From Bog-756 sp035949055 (lineage in GTDB: Bacteria; Actinomycetota; Acidimicrobiia; Acidimicrobiales; RAAP-2): a DNA stretch of 44,821 bases. The stretch is taken from assembly GCA_035949055.1 (NCBI GenBank), contig DASZIO010000054.1, positions 1 to 44,821 of the forward strand. Reading direction: 5' to 3'. Below the pieces are notes generated by a model, which was given only the letters and a program-made list of their open reading frames with translations, was not told where the DNA came from and made no database searches. This document shows positions 24,987 to 33,162 of this stretch, in pieces (position 1 is the stretch's first letter; every line of letters begins with the position of its first letter). A program made the translations under genes and the position numbers.

Positions 24987-25003
24987 CCCGCCGACCCGGC
25001 GGG
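24987..25003. terminator. Hairpin after the S51-like gene
   Basis: CCCGCC and GGCGGG (24987-25003) form a 6-bp stem with a 5-nt loop just after the stop. No T-tract follows. Confidence 0.35.
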
Positions 25004-25035
25004 TCTACCGGGACGACCGGGCCGCGGACAGCGCG

Positions 25036-25056
25036 CCGGGCCCCGGTCGGGCCCGG
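25036..25056. terminator. Strong GC hairpin between convergent S51-like and cyclophilin genes
   Basis: CCGGGCCC pairs with GGGCCCGG over a 5-nt loop (8 bp, perfect), 3 nt from the cyclophilin stop codon. It lacks a T-tract. Confidence 0.45.
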
Positions 25057-25059
25057 AGC

Positions 25060-25614
25060 TCAGTCCGCTTCGGAGATGGTCACCGACTCGATCGTGACCG
25101 TCTCGGATGGCGCGCCGGAGCGGCTGCCCACCGACTCGATGGCCTGAACGACGTCGAGACCGCTGACCACTTTTCCGAACAGGGAGTACGAGGGCGGGAG
25201 GGCACACCCGTCCGGACCGCTCACGATGAAGAACTGGCTGCCGTTGGTGTTGGGCCCGGCGTTGGCCATGGCCACCGACCCGACCTCGTAGCGACCCGGG
25301 GCCGGCAGCTCGTCGTCGAACCGGTAACCCGGGCCACCCCGGCCGGATCCCTCAGGGTCCCCACCCTGGGCCATGAAGCCGGGGATGATCCGGTGGAAGG
25401 TGATCCCGTCGTAGTAGTGCCAACGCGCCAGGAACACGAAGTTGTTGACGGTGCCGGGTGCGCCGATCGCGTCCAGGCTGATGGTCAAGGTGCCCTTCGA
25501 GGTCGCCATCTCGGCGCGGTAGCGCTTGGCCGGGTCGATGACCATCGGCGGCGGTGCGTCGAATCGCTGGGTCTTGGGGCTGGAGCCGTCGGCTGCCGGG
25601 ATGTCCGGAGTCAT
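25060..25614 (-). CDS. Cyclophilin-type peptidyl-prolyl isomerase, cytosolic
   Basis: It catalyses cis-trans isomerisation of prolyl bonds. The 184 residues contain the cyclophilin core: YYDGITFHRIIPGFMAQGGD with the catalytic Arg, GSVAMANAGPNTNGSQFFIV, and YSLFGKVVSGLDVVQAI. There is no signal peptide or membrane segment. AAAGGA lies 6 nt before ATG 25614. A second, membrane-anchored cyclophilin lies immediately upstream on the same strand (42 bp gap); the two probably arose by duplication and serve different compartments. Confidence 0.95.
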   Translation of the reverse strand: MTPDIPAADGSSPKTQRFDAPPPMVIDPAKRYRAEMATSKGTLTISLDAIGAPGTVNNFVFLARWHYYDGITFHRIIPGFMAQGGDPEGSGRGGPGYRFDDELPAPGRYEVGSVAMANAGPNTNGSQFFIVSGPDGCALPPSYSLFGKVVSGLDVVQAIESVGSRSGAPSETVTIESVTISEAD

Positions 25615-25656
25615 GGCATGTCCTTTCCTACTGCTGGCTGAGACTGGTCGAGAGGG

Positions 25657-26505
25657 TCAGGACACCGAGATGGTCACCGAGACCATGCGGTGCGTCTTCG
25701 CCGGGGCGCCGGTCTGGCTGGTCGAGGCCGATCCGTCGGCATTGATCTTGTCCAGCACGTCCATTCCCGACGTCACCTTGCCGAACAGCGTGTAGTCCGG
25801 TGCCAGGCTCTCGCCCTCGGGTCCGGTGACGATGAAGAACTGGCTCCCGTTGGTCGTCGGGTTGGTGGTGGCCGGGTTGTTGGAGTTGGCCATGGCCACC
25901 GATCCGATCGGGTACTGGGGGTTGGCCGTGCCCGGACCGGCTTCGGTGAACTGGTAGCCGGGCCCGCCCGAGCCGGTTCCAGTGGGATCGCCGGTCTGGT
26001 TCATGAAGGTCTGGATCACCCGGTGGAACACGATGCAATCGAAGAAGTGCTTGTCAGCGAGGTAGACGAAGCTGTTCGTGGCCTTCGGAGCGGTCTTCGG
26101 ATCGAGCTGGATGGTGAAGGGTCCGAGGTCGGTGGTGACGGTGGCCGTGTAGCTCTTCGACGGGTCGATGGTCATCGGCGGGGCGCTGAACGTGGGCTTG
26201 TTGAGCGTCGCACTGAAGTTGGCGGGGCAGTCGGCCGACGTGGTGATGGCGCTCGGCGAGGTGTTGCCCGATCCGCCGGACGGGGGTGGCCGGGTCGTGG
26301 TCGAGGCCGCGGCCGTCGTGGTGGTGGTGGCCGACTTTGACCCGGAAGGTTTGAAGATCAGATAGGACAGCCCGATCACGATCACCGCCACGATGGCGAC
26401 GGTGATGACCCGCCGGATGTTCTGCTTGCGCTTCCGGACCTTCTGCTCTGCCTCCAGTCGAGCCTGGCGACCGGCCTTCTGGCGCTGCCGCTTCTCTTGG
26501 TTCAC
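25657..26505 (-). CDS. Membrane-anchored cyclophilin-type peptidyl-prolyl isomerase
   Basis: The 282-residue protein has a Lys/Arg/Gln-rich cytosolic N-terminus (1-28), one membrane segment (VITVAIVAVIVIGLSYLIF, about 33-51), a Thr/Ser/Pro linker, and a cyclophilin domain (about 130-282) with FFDCIVFHRVIQTFMNQTGD, GSVAMANSNN, NGSQFFIVTG and YTLFGKVTSGMDVLDKI. The domain should face outward, suggesting folding of exported proteins. It starts at GTG 26505, with TACCCT ending 8 nt upstream and no ribosome binding site. The orientation places it before the cytosolic paralogue. Confidence 0.93.
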   Translation of the reverse strand: MNQEKRQRQKAGRQARLEAEQKVRKRKQNIRRVITVAIVAVIVIGLSYLIFKPSGSKSATTTTTAAASTTTRPPPSGGSGNTSPSAITTSADCPANFSATLNKPTFSAPPMTIDPSKSYTATVTTDLGPFTIQLDPKTAPKATNSFVYLADKHFFDCIVFHRVIQTFMNQTGDPTGTGSGGPGYQFTEAGPGTANPQYPIGSVAMANSNNPATTNPTTNGSQFFIVTGPEGESLAPDYTLFGKVTSGMDVLDKINADGSASTSQTGAPAKTHRMVSVTISVS

Positions 26506-26513
26506 GGGGCATC

Positions 26514-26519
26514 AGGGTA
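26514..26519 (-). promoter_or_regulatory. -10 hexamer TACCCT of the anchored cyclophilin
   Basis: It ends 8 nt before GTG 26505, the leaderless geometry. Confidence 0.45.
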
Positions 26520-26660
26520 GCCGGTGCCTCCCGCGGTACCGTCGTCGCCCCGCTCCAGGCCGTGGTCACCCGGGCTCCGCGAGTCCTGCCCCCGCGGGCG
26601 GGGTCGTCGCCCCGGGCCGCTCGTGGCGTCGGCCCGGGAAACCCGCGGATACCTCCCCTG

Positions 26661-26666
26661 TAGCCT
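26661..26666 (+). promoter_or_regulatory. -10 hexamer TAGCCT of lysC
   Basis: It ends 9 nt before ATG 26676. Such a short leader leaves no room for a lysine riboswitch or attenuator. Confidence 0.5.
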
Positions 26667-26675
26667 GGGCTGATC

Positions 26676-27887
26676 ATGGCGTTGGTGGTGCAGAAGTTCG
26701 GAGGGACCTCGGTCGCCGATGCCGATCGGATCCGCTCTGTCGCCGATCATGTGGCTCGCACCCGCCGGGATGGCGACAGTGTGGTGGTCGTGGTCAGCGC
26801 CATGGGCAAGGCCACCGACGACCTGGTCAGGTTGGCTGCCGATGTGAGCTCGGTCCAGCCCACCCGCGAAATCGACATGTTGCTGAGCGCCGGTGAGCGG
26901 ATCTCCATGTCGCTGCTGTGCATGGCGCTGGCCGAGCTCGGCGTGGAGGCCACCTCGTACACGGGGAGCCAGGCCGGCATCATCACCGACACCGTGCACA
27001 CCCGGGCCAAGATCGTCGAGGTTCGGGGCGACCGGCTGCGAGCCACGCTGGACGGTGGCGGGGTCCCGGTGGTGGCCGGCTTCCAGGGGATGTCGGTCGA
27101 GCGGGACGTCACCACGCTCGGTCGCGGCGGGTCGGACACCACCGCGGTGGCTCTGGCCGCCGCCCTCGGCGCGACGGTGTGCGAGATCTACACGGATGTA
27201 CCCGGTGTGTTCAGTGCCGACCCTCGTATCGTCCCCACGGCCAGGAAGCTGGCCCGGATCAACTACGAGGAGATGCTCGAGATCTCGGCCACCGGGGGTC
27301 GGGTGCTGGCACTGCGATCGGTTGAGTTCGCCCGGAACCACCGGGTGGCGCTGCACGTACGCTCGAGCTTCACCTGGGAGCCGGGGACCTGGGTCGAGGA
27401 GGAGGATCCGACCATGGAGCAGGCAGTTGTCACCGCGGTGACCCACGACGTGTCCGAGGCCAAGGTGACCGTGACCGGAGTGGCCGACCGACCAGGAGTG
27501 GCGGCCAGGCTGTTCCGGGGGCTGGCCGAACGGAACGTCAACGTCGACATGATCGTGCAGAACACCTCGCTGCACGGGACCACCGACATCTCCTTCACCG
27601 TGCCCGAACAGGACCTGTCCGTGAGCACCGAGGTGTGCCAGGCGCTCGCCCCCGAGCTGGGTGCGACGGGCGTCAGCAGCGACAACGACGTGGCCCGGGT
27701 GTCACTGGTGGGGGCGGGGATGAAGACCCACCCCGGGGTCACCGCCCTGACCTTCGAGACGCTGGCCTCCGAGGGCATCAACATCGAGATGATCTCCACC
27801 TCGTCCATCCGCATCTCGTGCATGGTGCGGTCGGCGGCTGCCGAAGGGGCGGTCCGCGCCTTGCACAAGGCCTTCGAGCTGGACTGA
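26676..27887 (+). CDS. lysC: Aspartate kinase
   Basis: It phosphorylates aspartate, the first step to lysine, threonine, methionine and diaminopimelate. The 403 residues start with the kinase motif VQKFGGTSV, continue with TLGRGGSDTTAVALAAALGA and YTDVPGVFSADPR, and end with two ACT domains (about 265-403; KVTVTGVADRPGVAARLF and VSLVGAGMKTHPGVTALTFE). Those ACT domains imply feedback inhibition by end-product amino acids. An internal in-frame start for a separate regulatory beta subunit, known in Bacillus and Corynebacterium, cannot be judged by eye. asd follows 85 bp downstream on the same strand. Confidence 0.96.
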   Translation: MALVVQKFGGTSVADADRIRSVADHVARTRRDGDSVVVVVSAMGKATDDLVRLAADVSSVQPTREIDMLLSAGERISMSLLCMALAELGVEATSYTGSQAGIITDTVHTRAKIVEVRGDRLRATLDGGGVPVVAGFQGMSVERDVTTLGRGGSDTTAVALAAALGATVCEIYTDVPGVFSADPRIVPTARKLARINYEEMLEISATGGRVLALRSVEFARNHRVALHVRSSFTWEPGTWVEEEDPTMEQAVVTAVTHDVSEAKVTVTGVADRPGVAARLFRGLAERNVNVDMIVQNTSLHGTTDISFTVPEQDLSVSTEVCQALAPELGATGVSSDNDVARVSLVGAGMKTHPGVTALTFETLASEGINIEMISTSSIRISCMVRSAAAEGAVRALHKAFELD

Positions 27888-27959
27888 TCCGTCCGTCCGC
27901 CGCGCCGGTCCTCGGCCGGCCATCGGCGGCACTCCCTCCCGCGCGGGTGGAGGCACCCG

Positions 27960-27965
27960 TAGACT
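27960..27965 (+). promoter_or_regulatory. -10 hexamer TAGACT of asd
   Basis: It ends 7 nt before ATG 27973, so asd may have its own leaderless promoter within the lysC-asd pair. Confidence 0.5.
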
Positions 27966-27972
27966 GCCCGGC

Positions 27973-29016
27973 ATGCGAGTGGCAGTGGTGGGTGCGACCG
28001 GCCAGGTCGGGACGGTCATGCGGGCCATGCTGGAAGAGCGCGGCTTCCCTCTGGACGACCTCCGGCTGTTCGCCTCCTCCCGCTCGGCCGGACGCCACCT
28101 CCCGTTCCGGGGGGAAGAGCTGCCGGTCGAGGACGCCGCCTCGGCGGATGCCTCCGGGTTGCATCTGGCCCTGTTCTCCTGCGGAGCGCAGGCCTCCCGC
28201 GAGCTCGCCCCGAGGTTCGCCGCGGCCGGTGCCGTGGTCATCGACAACTCCTCGGCCTGGCGTATGGATCCCGCCGTCCCCCTGGTGGTGCCCGAGGTCA
28301 ACAGCTCCGCCCTCGAGTCCATCCCGAAGGGGATCGTGGCCAATCCCAACTGCACGACCATGGTCGGAATGCCGGTTCTCAAGCCCCTCGACGAGGTCGC
28401 CGGTCTCCGGAGGCTGGTGGTGTCCACCTATCAGGCCGTCTCCGGCGCCGGCCTGGCCGGCGTCGCCGAGCTCGAGACGCAGCTCCTCAAGACGACCGAC
28501 AGGGCAGCCGCCCTCACGTTCGACGGAAGCGCGGTGGAAGCTCCACCGCCGGTCACGTTCCCGGACACCATCGCCCACAACGTGGTCCCGTTGGCCGGAC
28601 ACGAGGTCGACGACGGCTCGGGAGAGACCAACGAGGAGCAGAAGTTCCGGGACGAGAGCCGGAAGATCCTCGGCCTGGCCGACCTGGACGTCACCTGCAC
28701 CTGTGTGCGGGTCCCGGTGTTCACCGGGCACTCGCTCTCCATCGTGGCCGAGTTCGAAGCGCCCCTGAGCCCCGAACGGGCGACCGAAGTGCTGGCCGGG
28801 GCGCCCGGGGTCGAGCTCGCTGAGCTGCCCACCCCGTTGCGGGCAGCCGGGAGGGATCCGTCACTCGTCGGCCGGATCCGTGCCGCCGGCGCCGCCAACC
28901 GGCTGGCCCTGTTCGTGAGCGGCGACAACCTGCGTAAGGGGGCGGCCCTCAACGCCGTCCAGATCGCCGAGACGTTGGTGGCCACCGGCCTGCTTTCGGC
29001 TGGCACCGTCGGCTGA
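27973..29016 (+). CDS. asd: Aspartate-semialdehyde dehydrogenase
   Basis: It reduces aspartyl phosphate to aspartate semialdehyde with NADPH. The 347 residues have the nucleotide loop VVGATGQVG (residues 5-13), FSCGAQASRE, catalytic Cys127 in ANPNCTTM, and the later His in VPVFTGHSLSIV. Length and pattern fit the usual bacterial Asd. With lysC it forms the entry to the aspartate family and to cell-wall diaminopimelate. The gene ends convergently with the phoU-like gene. Confidence 0.96.
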   Translation: MRVAVVGATGQVGTVMRAMLEERGFPLDDLRLFASSRSAGRHLPFRGEELPVEDAASADASGLHLALFSCGAQASRELAPRFAAAGAVVIDNSSAWRMDPAVPLVVPEVNSSALESIPKGIVANPNCTTMVGMPVLKPLDEVAGLRRLVVSTYQAVSGAGLAGVAELETQLLKTTDRAAALTFDGSAVEAPPPVTFPDTIAHNVVPLAGHEVDDGSGETNEEQKFRDESRKILGLADLDVTCTCVRVPVFTGHSLSIVAEFEAPLSPERATEVLAGAPGVELAELPTPLRAAGRDPSLVGRIRAAGAANRLALFVSGDNLRKGAALNAVQIAETLVATGLLSAGTVG

Positions 29017-29023
29017 CCCACTG

Positions 29024-29046
29024 GCCGGCGACCCGCCACCGCCGGC
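29024..29046. terminator. Hairpin between convergent asd and phoU-like genes
   Basis: The self-complementary GCCGGC occurs at 29024-29029 and 29041-29046 with 11 nt between, giving a 6-bp stem on either strand. It has no T-tract. Confidence 0.35.
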
Positions 29047-29075
29047 TTCGTTCCGGCCCCGATCGGCGAAGAGGC

Positions 29076-29759
29076 CTACCGCGCCGACGCGTCGGAGTGC
29101 GCCAGCACCGCCACCCGCTTGGCCAGGTTGACGGCGTGGTCGCCGAACCGTTCATAGAACCGCGCCACCATGGCCAGCTCGACGGCGACGGGCAGCGGCA
29201 TGGTGCCGGCCACCACCTCCACGGTGAGGCTCACATGGAGGTCGTCCATCTCGTCGTCGAGGGTGTCGACGTGGGATGCCGCCATGGGCAGCCGCTCGGC
29301 GTAGGCGTCGGTGGTGGCCCGCCACATGTGGACGGCGACTTCCCCCATCCGCTCGACCAGACCCCGGCTACGGGCGGAGAGCTCGCCCCCGAGGCCGCGG
29401 ACGGCGCGGCGGGCGATGTGCTCGGCCAGATCACCGTTCCGCTCGAGATCGGGGAGCATCCTGATGACCGTGACGAGGAATCGGAGAACCTCAGGCGAGG
29501 TGATCCCCGCCACCGTGAGTTGCTCGAGCCCCAGTTGCTCGATGTCGTGATACAGCTGGTCCACGACTGCGTCCCGGTCGGCCAGGGCCTTGGCCGCCTC
29601 GCGGTCCCCCGAGAGCAGCGCGTGGGTGGCGCCGGCCATCGACTCCCCGACCAGGGCGAACAACTGAAGGACCTTCCGGTCTATGAGTTCGAGTGCGTCA
29701 TCCACGTTGATCACGGTACCCCCGGCGACGGGCTCGTCGTCGCCCGGGTGCGTCCCCAT
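29076..29759 (-). CDS. PhoU-like phosphate regulator
   Basis: The 227-residue, mostly helical protein shows two PhoU repeats, each a three-helix bundle: one around DRDAVVDQLYHDIEQLG and one around DDEMDDLHVSLTVEV, with the E/D-rich metal-binding faces and the closing ARFYERFGDHAVNLAKRVAVL (the E-R-x-x-D-H-x-x-N motif). PhoU proteins dampen phosphate uptake and Pho signalling. No pst or phoR/phoB genes are nearby, so its partner is unknown. The start could be ATG 29759 or GTG 29714; the latter has GGGGG 4 nt upstream and begins right at the first helix. Confidence 0.85.
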   Translation of the reverse strand: MGTHPGDDEPVAGGTVINVDDALELIDRKVLQLFALVGESMAGATHALLSGDREAAKALADRDAVVDQLYHDIEQLGLEQLTVAGITSPEVLRFLVTVIRMLPDLERNGDLAEHIARRAVRGLGGELSARSRGLVERMGEVAVHMWRATTDAYAERLPMAASHVDTLDDEMDDLHVSLTVEVVAGTMPLPVAVELAMVARFYERFGDHAVNLAKRVAVLAHSDASAR

Positions 29760-29812
29760 ACGCCCACTGAGGTGCCGGGGCGAGTCCGAGCCGGGTGGCT
29801 GGACGGACGGTC

Positions 29813-31171
29813 CTAGCCCGTCTGCGCCGACCCGGCCGGGTCGGGAGGTCGCTTGTCCGGCGCGTCGGACCGGTCCGGGGGCGCCTCAGGCTGCGACCCT
29901 GCCGGCAGGTCGAGCTTGTCACCGACGATCACCCGTGGGCCCGAGCCCCACGAGAGGTAGCGCCACGACCAGTTGATCAGGACGACCAGCTTGTTGCGGA
30001 ACCCGATCAGGTAGACGAGGTGCAGGCCGAGCCAGGCCAACCACCCGAGGGTGCCTCGCACGATGGCCCCGCCGGGGAACTGGGTGATGGCTGCCCGACG
30101 CCCGATGGTAGCCATGATCCCCTTGTCGCGATACCGGAACGCCACGGTGGGCTCCCCGGCGAGGCGGCGGAGAACCTGACCGGCGGCGTGCGAACCCGAC
30201 TGGATGGCCACCTGGGCCACCTGGGGGCAGATCGCTTGGGGGTCCTTCGCCCCCGGTCCCCACGGCACGGCGGCCGCATCGCCCACCGCGTAGGCGTTCG
30301 CGCGGCCGGGGATGGACAGGTCGGCCTCGACCGTCAGACGTCCGTTCGGGCCGCTCGGCAACGACAGCTGGGCGGCGACGGTGTCCTCGACCGTCACGCC
30401 TCCGGCCCAGACGACGGTGCGCGTGGGGATCTCTGTCCCGTCGTCGAGCTCGACGCAGGTATCGGTCACCCGCTTGACCATGCGCCCGAGCCGCAGTTCG
30501 ATGCCGCGCCCCCTGAGCGTGTCGGCCGCATAGGTGGCGGCGGTGGGTTTGAACGGGATGAGCAGCCGGTCGAGCCCGTCCACGAGGATGATCCGTCCGG
30601 TCGACCGCGCGAAGGAGAACCCGTCGTGGCGGACCGCAACGTCCAGCAGCTCGGCCAACGCTCCGGCCACCTCGACCCCGGTCGGTCCGCCCCCCACCAC
30701 GACGAAGGTCAAAGGCCCCTCCGCGGCCTCCGACGGCGTGGCGTCGGCTTCCTCGAAGCGGCGAAGGACATGGTCCCGGAGGCGCCTGGCGTCGTTGAGC
30801 GTGTAGAGGGGAAAGCTGAACTTCGCCGCCCCGGGGATCCCGAAGAATTTGGCCGTCGCCCCACTGGCCACGATGATCGAGTCGAACGGCAGCGGAGCGG
30901 CGTCCTCCAGGGCGACGTGGCGATCGTCCCAGTCGACGCCGGTCACGCGGGCGAACCTGAACGTCACGTTGGGGGCCTTACCGAAGATGACCCGGATGGG
31001 GTAGGCCACGTCCCCGGGATCGAGCCCGGCCGTGGCTACTTCGTAGAGCATCGGCTGGAACGTGTGGAAGTTGTGCTGGTCGACGATGGTTACGTCCACC
31101 GGCTCGCCGACGAGGGTCCGAGCGGCGGCGAGGCCGGCGAACCCGGCGCCCACGATCACCACGCGGTGCAT
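29813..31171 (-). CDS. ndh: Type II NADH dehydrogenase
   Basis: This single-subunit flavoprotein passes electrons from NADH to quinone without proton pumping. The 452 residues have two Rossmann motifs: VVIVGAGFAGLAAA (FAD, N-terminal) and FVVVGGGPTGVEVAG (NADH, about 160-175). The FAD-binding AYAVGDAAAV comes later, and the C-terminal GWLAWLGLHLVYLIGF and WSWRYLSW segment gives membrane attachment. ATG 31171 directly precedes the first strand; a GTG five codons upstream (31186) is possible. It is divergent from the rmuC-like gene. Confidence 0.94.
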   Translation of the reverse strand: MHRVVIVGAGFAGLAAARTLVGEPVDVTIVDQHNFHTFQPMLYEVATAGLDPGDVAYPIRVIFGKAPNVTFRFARVTGVDWDDRHVALEDAAPLPFDSIIVASGATAKFFGIPGAAKFSFPLYTLNDARRLRDHVLRRFEEADATPSEAAEGPLTFVVVGGGPTGVEVAGALAELLDVAVRHDGFSFARSTGRIILVDGLDRLLIPFKPTAATYAADTLRGRGIELRLGRMVKRVTDTCVELDDGTEIPTRTVVWAGGVTVEDTVAAQLSLPSGPNGRLTVEADLSIPGRANAYAVGDAAAVPWGPGAKDPQAICPQVAQVAIQSGSHAAGQVLRRLAGEPTVAFRYRDKGIMATIGRRAAITQFPGGAIVRGTLGWLAWLGLHLVYLIGFRNKLVVLINWSWRYLSWGSGPRVIVGDKLDLPAGSQPEAPPDRSDAPDKRPPDPAGSAQTG

Positions 31172-31402
31172 GCTCCATGCTGGCACAGCCCGGCAGGTAG
31201 GCCCCCGTCCGGCCGGCCCTGGTGGCGGTCCTGTTCCGGGTCCCCGCCGTCCGGGTCCCGAGCCCGGTCGACATCCCGCTCAGCGCCGCACCCGTCCCGC
31301 CGGAGGCCGTCACGTCGGAGTCCCCGTTGGCGTGACACCCCGTCGGTACGCTGGCTTTCAAAGGTCCTCTACGCCCCGAACAGGACTGTGAAGGATGTCG
31401 AC

Positions 31403-32857
31403 ATGTTCATAGGCTTGATTCTCGGACTCGCCGTCGGAGCTGCGATAGGCCTGGTCGCGGGCCTGTTCACCCGCGCCAACCATCTGGCCCGGGTGCGGGC
31501 GGCCGAGGCGCGCCTGTCCGACGCGCGGGCGCATAACGAGCGTTTGGTGGCTGAGGTGGCCAGCCTCCGGTCCTCCGCGTCCGACCAGCAACAGCAGTTC
31601 GCGGTCGCCCAGGCCCAGGGAGCCCGTCTCGCCGCCGAATTGGAGGCCGAGCGTCGTCTGGCGGAGCAGCGGGCCGCCGCCTTCGATGAGACCCGCCTCC
31701 AGCTGACCGGGGAGTTCGCCCGGCTGTCGGCGCACGCGCTGCAGCAGAACAACGAGCAGTTCCTGCAACTCGCCGACGTCAAGCTCAGCGAGACGCGGCA
31801 GGCCGCCGAGGGGGAGCTGGCCAAGCGGCAAGAGGCGATCGAGCAGCTGTTGCGGCCGATCGGGGACCAGCTCGGCAAGTACGAGGCGGGCATGCAGCGA
31901 CTGGAGGTCGAACGCCAGCGGGCCTACACCTCGCTCACCGAGCAGATGAAACACCTGTCGACGTCCCATGACCAGCTGCACAAGGAGACTCGCAACCTGG
32001 TGACCGCGCTTCGCTCACCTCAGACCCGGGGTCGATGGGGCGAGCTGCAGCTTCGTCGGGTGGTCGAGATGGCCGGCATGCTCGAGCACTGCGACTTCGA
32101 GGAGCAGGTCACGTCGGACGCCGACAGTGGCCGCCTGCGTCCGGACATGGTGGTCCATCTCCCGGGGGGCAAGAACGTCGCGGTGGATGCCAAGGTGCCG
32201 ATGCAGGCCTTCCTCGAGGCAAACGAGGCCGAAGACGAGATATCGCGGCGGGCCAGCTTGGCCCATCACGGTCGCCAGATGAAGGCACACGTCGACGCCC
32301 TGTCGAAGAGGGAGTACTGGAAGCGCGTCGATCCCTCACCCGAGTTCGTCGTGGCCTTCATCCCGGGTGACCCGCTGTTGTCGGCCGCCCTCGAGCACGA
32401 GCCGGGTCTCATGGAGTACGCCGTCGCCAACCACGTGCTCCTGGCCACGCCGACCTCGCTCATCGCCCTCTTACGGGCGGTGGCATATGGGTGGCAGCAG
32501 GAGTCTCTGGCCGAGAATGCTCGGGAGGTCCAACTCCTCGGGGCAGAGCTCTACCGACGACTGTCCGTGCTCGGTGATCATGTCTCCGCCGTCGGCAAGG
32601 GGTTGAACGCCGCGGTGGCCGCCTACAACAAGGCGGTGGGCTCGCTCGAGGGACGGGTGCTGGTCACGGCCCGGCGATTCGCGGAGTTAGGCGTGGTCGG
32701 GGCGGGCGAGGTGCTTGACCCACCCTCGTCGGTGGACTCCACTACGAGGGCGTTGCAATCTCCCGAGCTCGGCCCCTCCGCCATCGAGCTCCCGTTCCTC
32801 GATGTAGCCGAGGGCATCGAGGAATCAGTCGGGTCCGGAGCGCGGCCCCGGGGCTGA
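31403..32857 (+). CDS. rmuC: RmuC-family DNA recombination protein
   Basis: The 484-residue protein has an N-terminal membrane segment (MFIGLILGLAVGAAIGLVAG), a long coiled coil (about 30-215), and the conserved RmuC domain (about 225-420) with SPQTRGRWGELQLRRVVEMA, DMVVHLPGGKNVAVDAKVP, EFVVAFIPGDPLLSAA and LLATPTSLIALLRAVAYGW. RmuC limits inversions at repeats in E. coli, and the domain is nuclease-like (PD-(D/E)XK related). GAAGGA lies 7 nt before ATG 31403. The frame is open far upstream only because of GC-rich antisense sequence over ndh. Confidence 0.93.
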   Translation: MFIGLILGLAVGAAIGLVAGLFTRANHLARVRAAEARLSDARAHNERLVAEVASLRSSASDQQQQFAVAQAQGARLAAELEAERRLAEQRAAAFDETRLQLTGEFARLSAHALQQNNEQFLQLADVKLSETRQAAEGELAKRQEAIEQLLRPIGDQLGKYEAGMQRLEVERQRAYTSLTEQMKHLSTSHDQLHKETRNLVTALRSPQTRGRWGELQLRRVVEMAGMLEHCDFEEQVTSDADSGRLRPDMVVHLPGGKNVAVDAKVPMQAFLEANEAEDEISRRASLAHHGRQMKAHVDALSKREYWKRVDPSPEFVVAFIPGDPLLSAALEHEPGLMEYAVANHVLLATPTSLIALLRAVAYGWQQESLAENAREVQLLGAELYRRLSVLGDHVSAVGKGLNAAVAAYNKAVGSLEGRVLVTARRFAELGVVGAGEVLDPPSSVDSTTRALQSPELGPSAIELPFLDVAEGIEESVGSGARPRG

Positions 32858-33162
32858 GCGCTCCGAGTGCCGGAGGGAGAGCGTGGCTCGACTTCTCGTT
32901 TCCACTGGTCACCCGACCGGCCCCGCCCACCGACAGGAGACCGACCGACTGACCGATCGTCCCTGATAGATCGACGCGTTGAGATACGCCGATCTGACGC
33001 CCCGAGAAGACCGCCGGGCATATTTTACAGAGCCTTAACGCCTGTTCTCAGGACCCTCCAAGGTGAGCAGGTGATAAAAGTGAGGCCGGGCGTGTGCGTC
33101 ACGATTGGGTAGAACACACCGAGGGCTCAGTCGGCAATGTCCGAACGAGAAGGAGACGAACG
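32858..33162 (+). promoter_or_regulatory. Intergenic region upstream of the sulfoquinovose synthase gene
   Basis: This is 305 bp with no supported gene. About 33018-33115 is clearly richer in A+T than its surroundings and includes CATATTTTACAG, so a promoter there is plausible (TATTTT-like -10). Unlike most genes here, the downstream gene would have a normal leader, with AAGGAG 7 nt before its TTG start. Confidence 0.4.

Noticed and set aside
26520..26675. Lysine riboswitch or attenuator upstream of lysC
   Set aside because: The likely -10 hexamer ends 9 nt before the ATG, leaving no transcribed leader to fold.
29795..31402. Long plus-strand extension upstream of the RmuC-like protein
   Set aside because: It is antisense to the well-supported ndh gene; RmuC homology and the ribosome binding site place the start at 31403.
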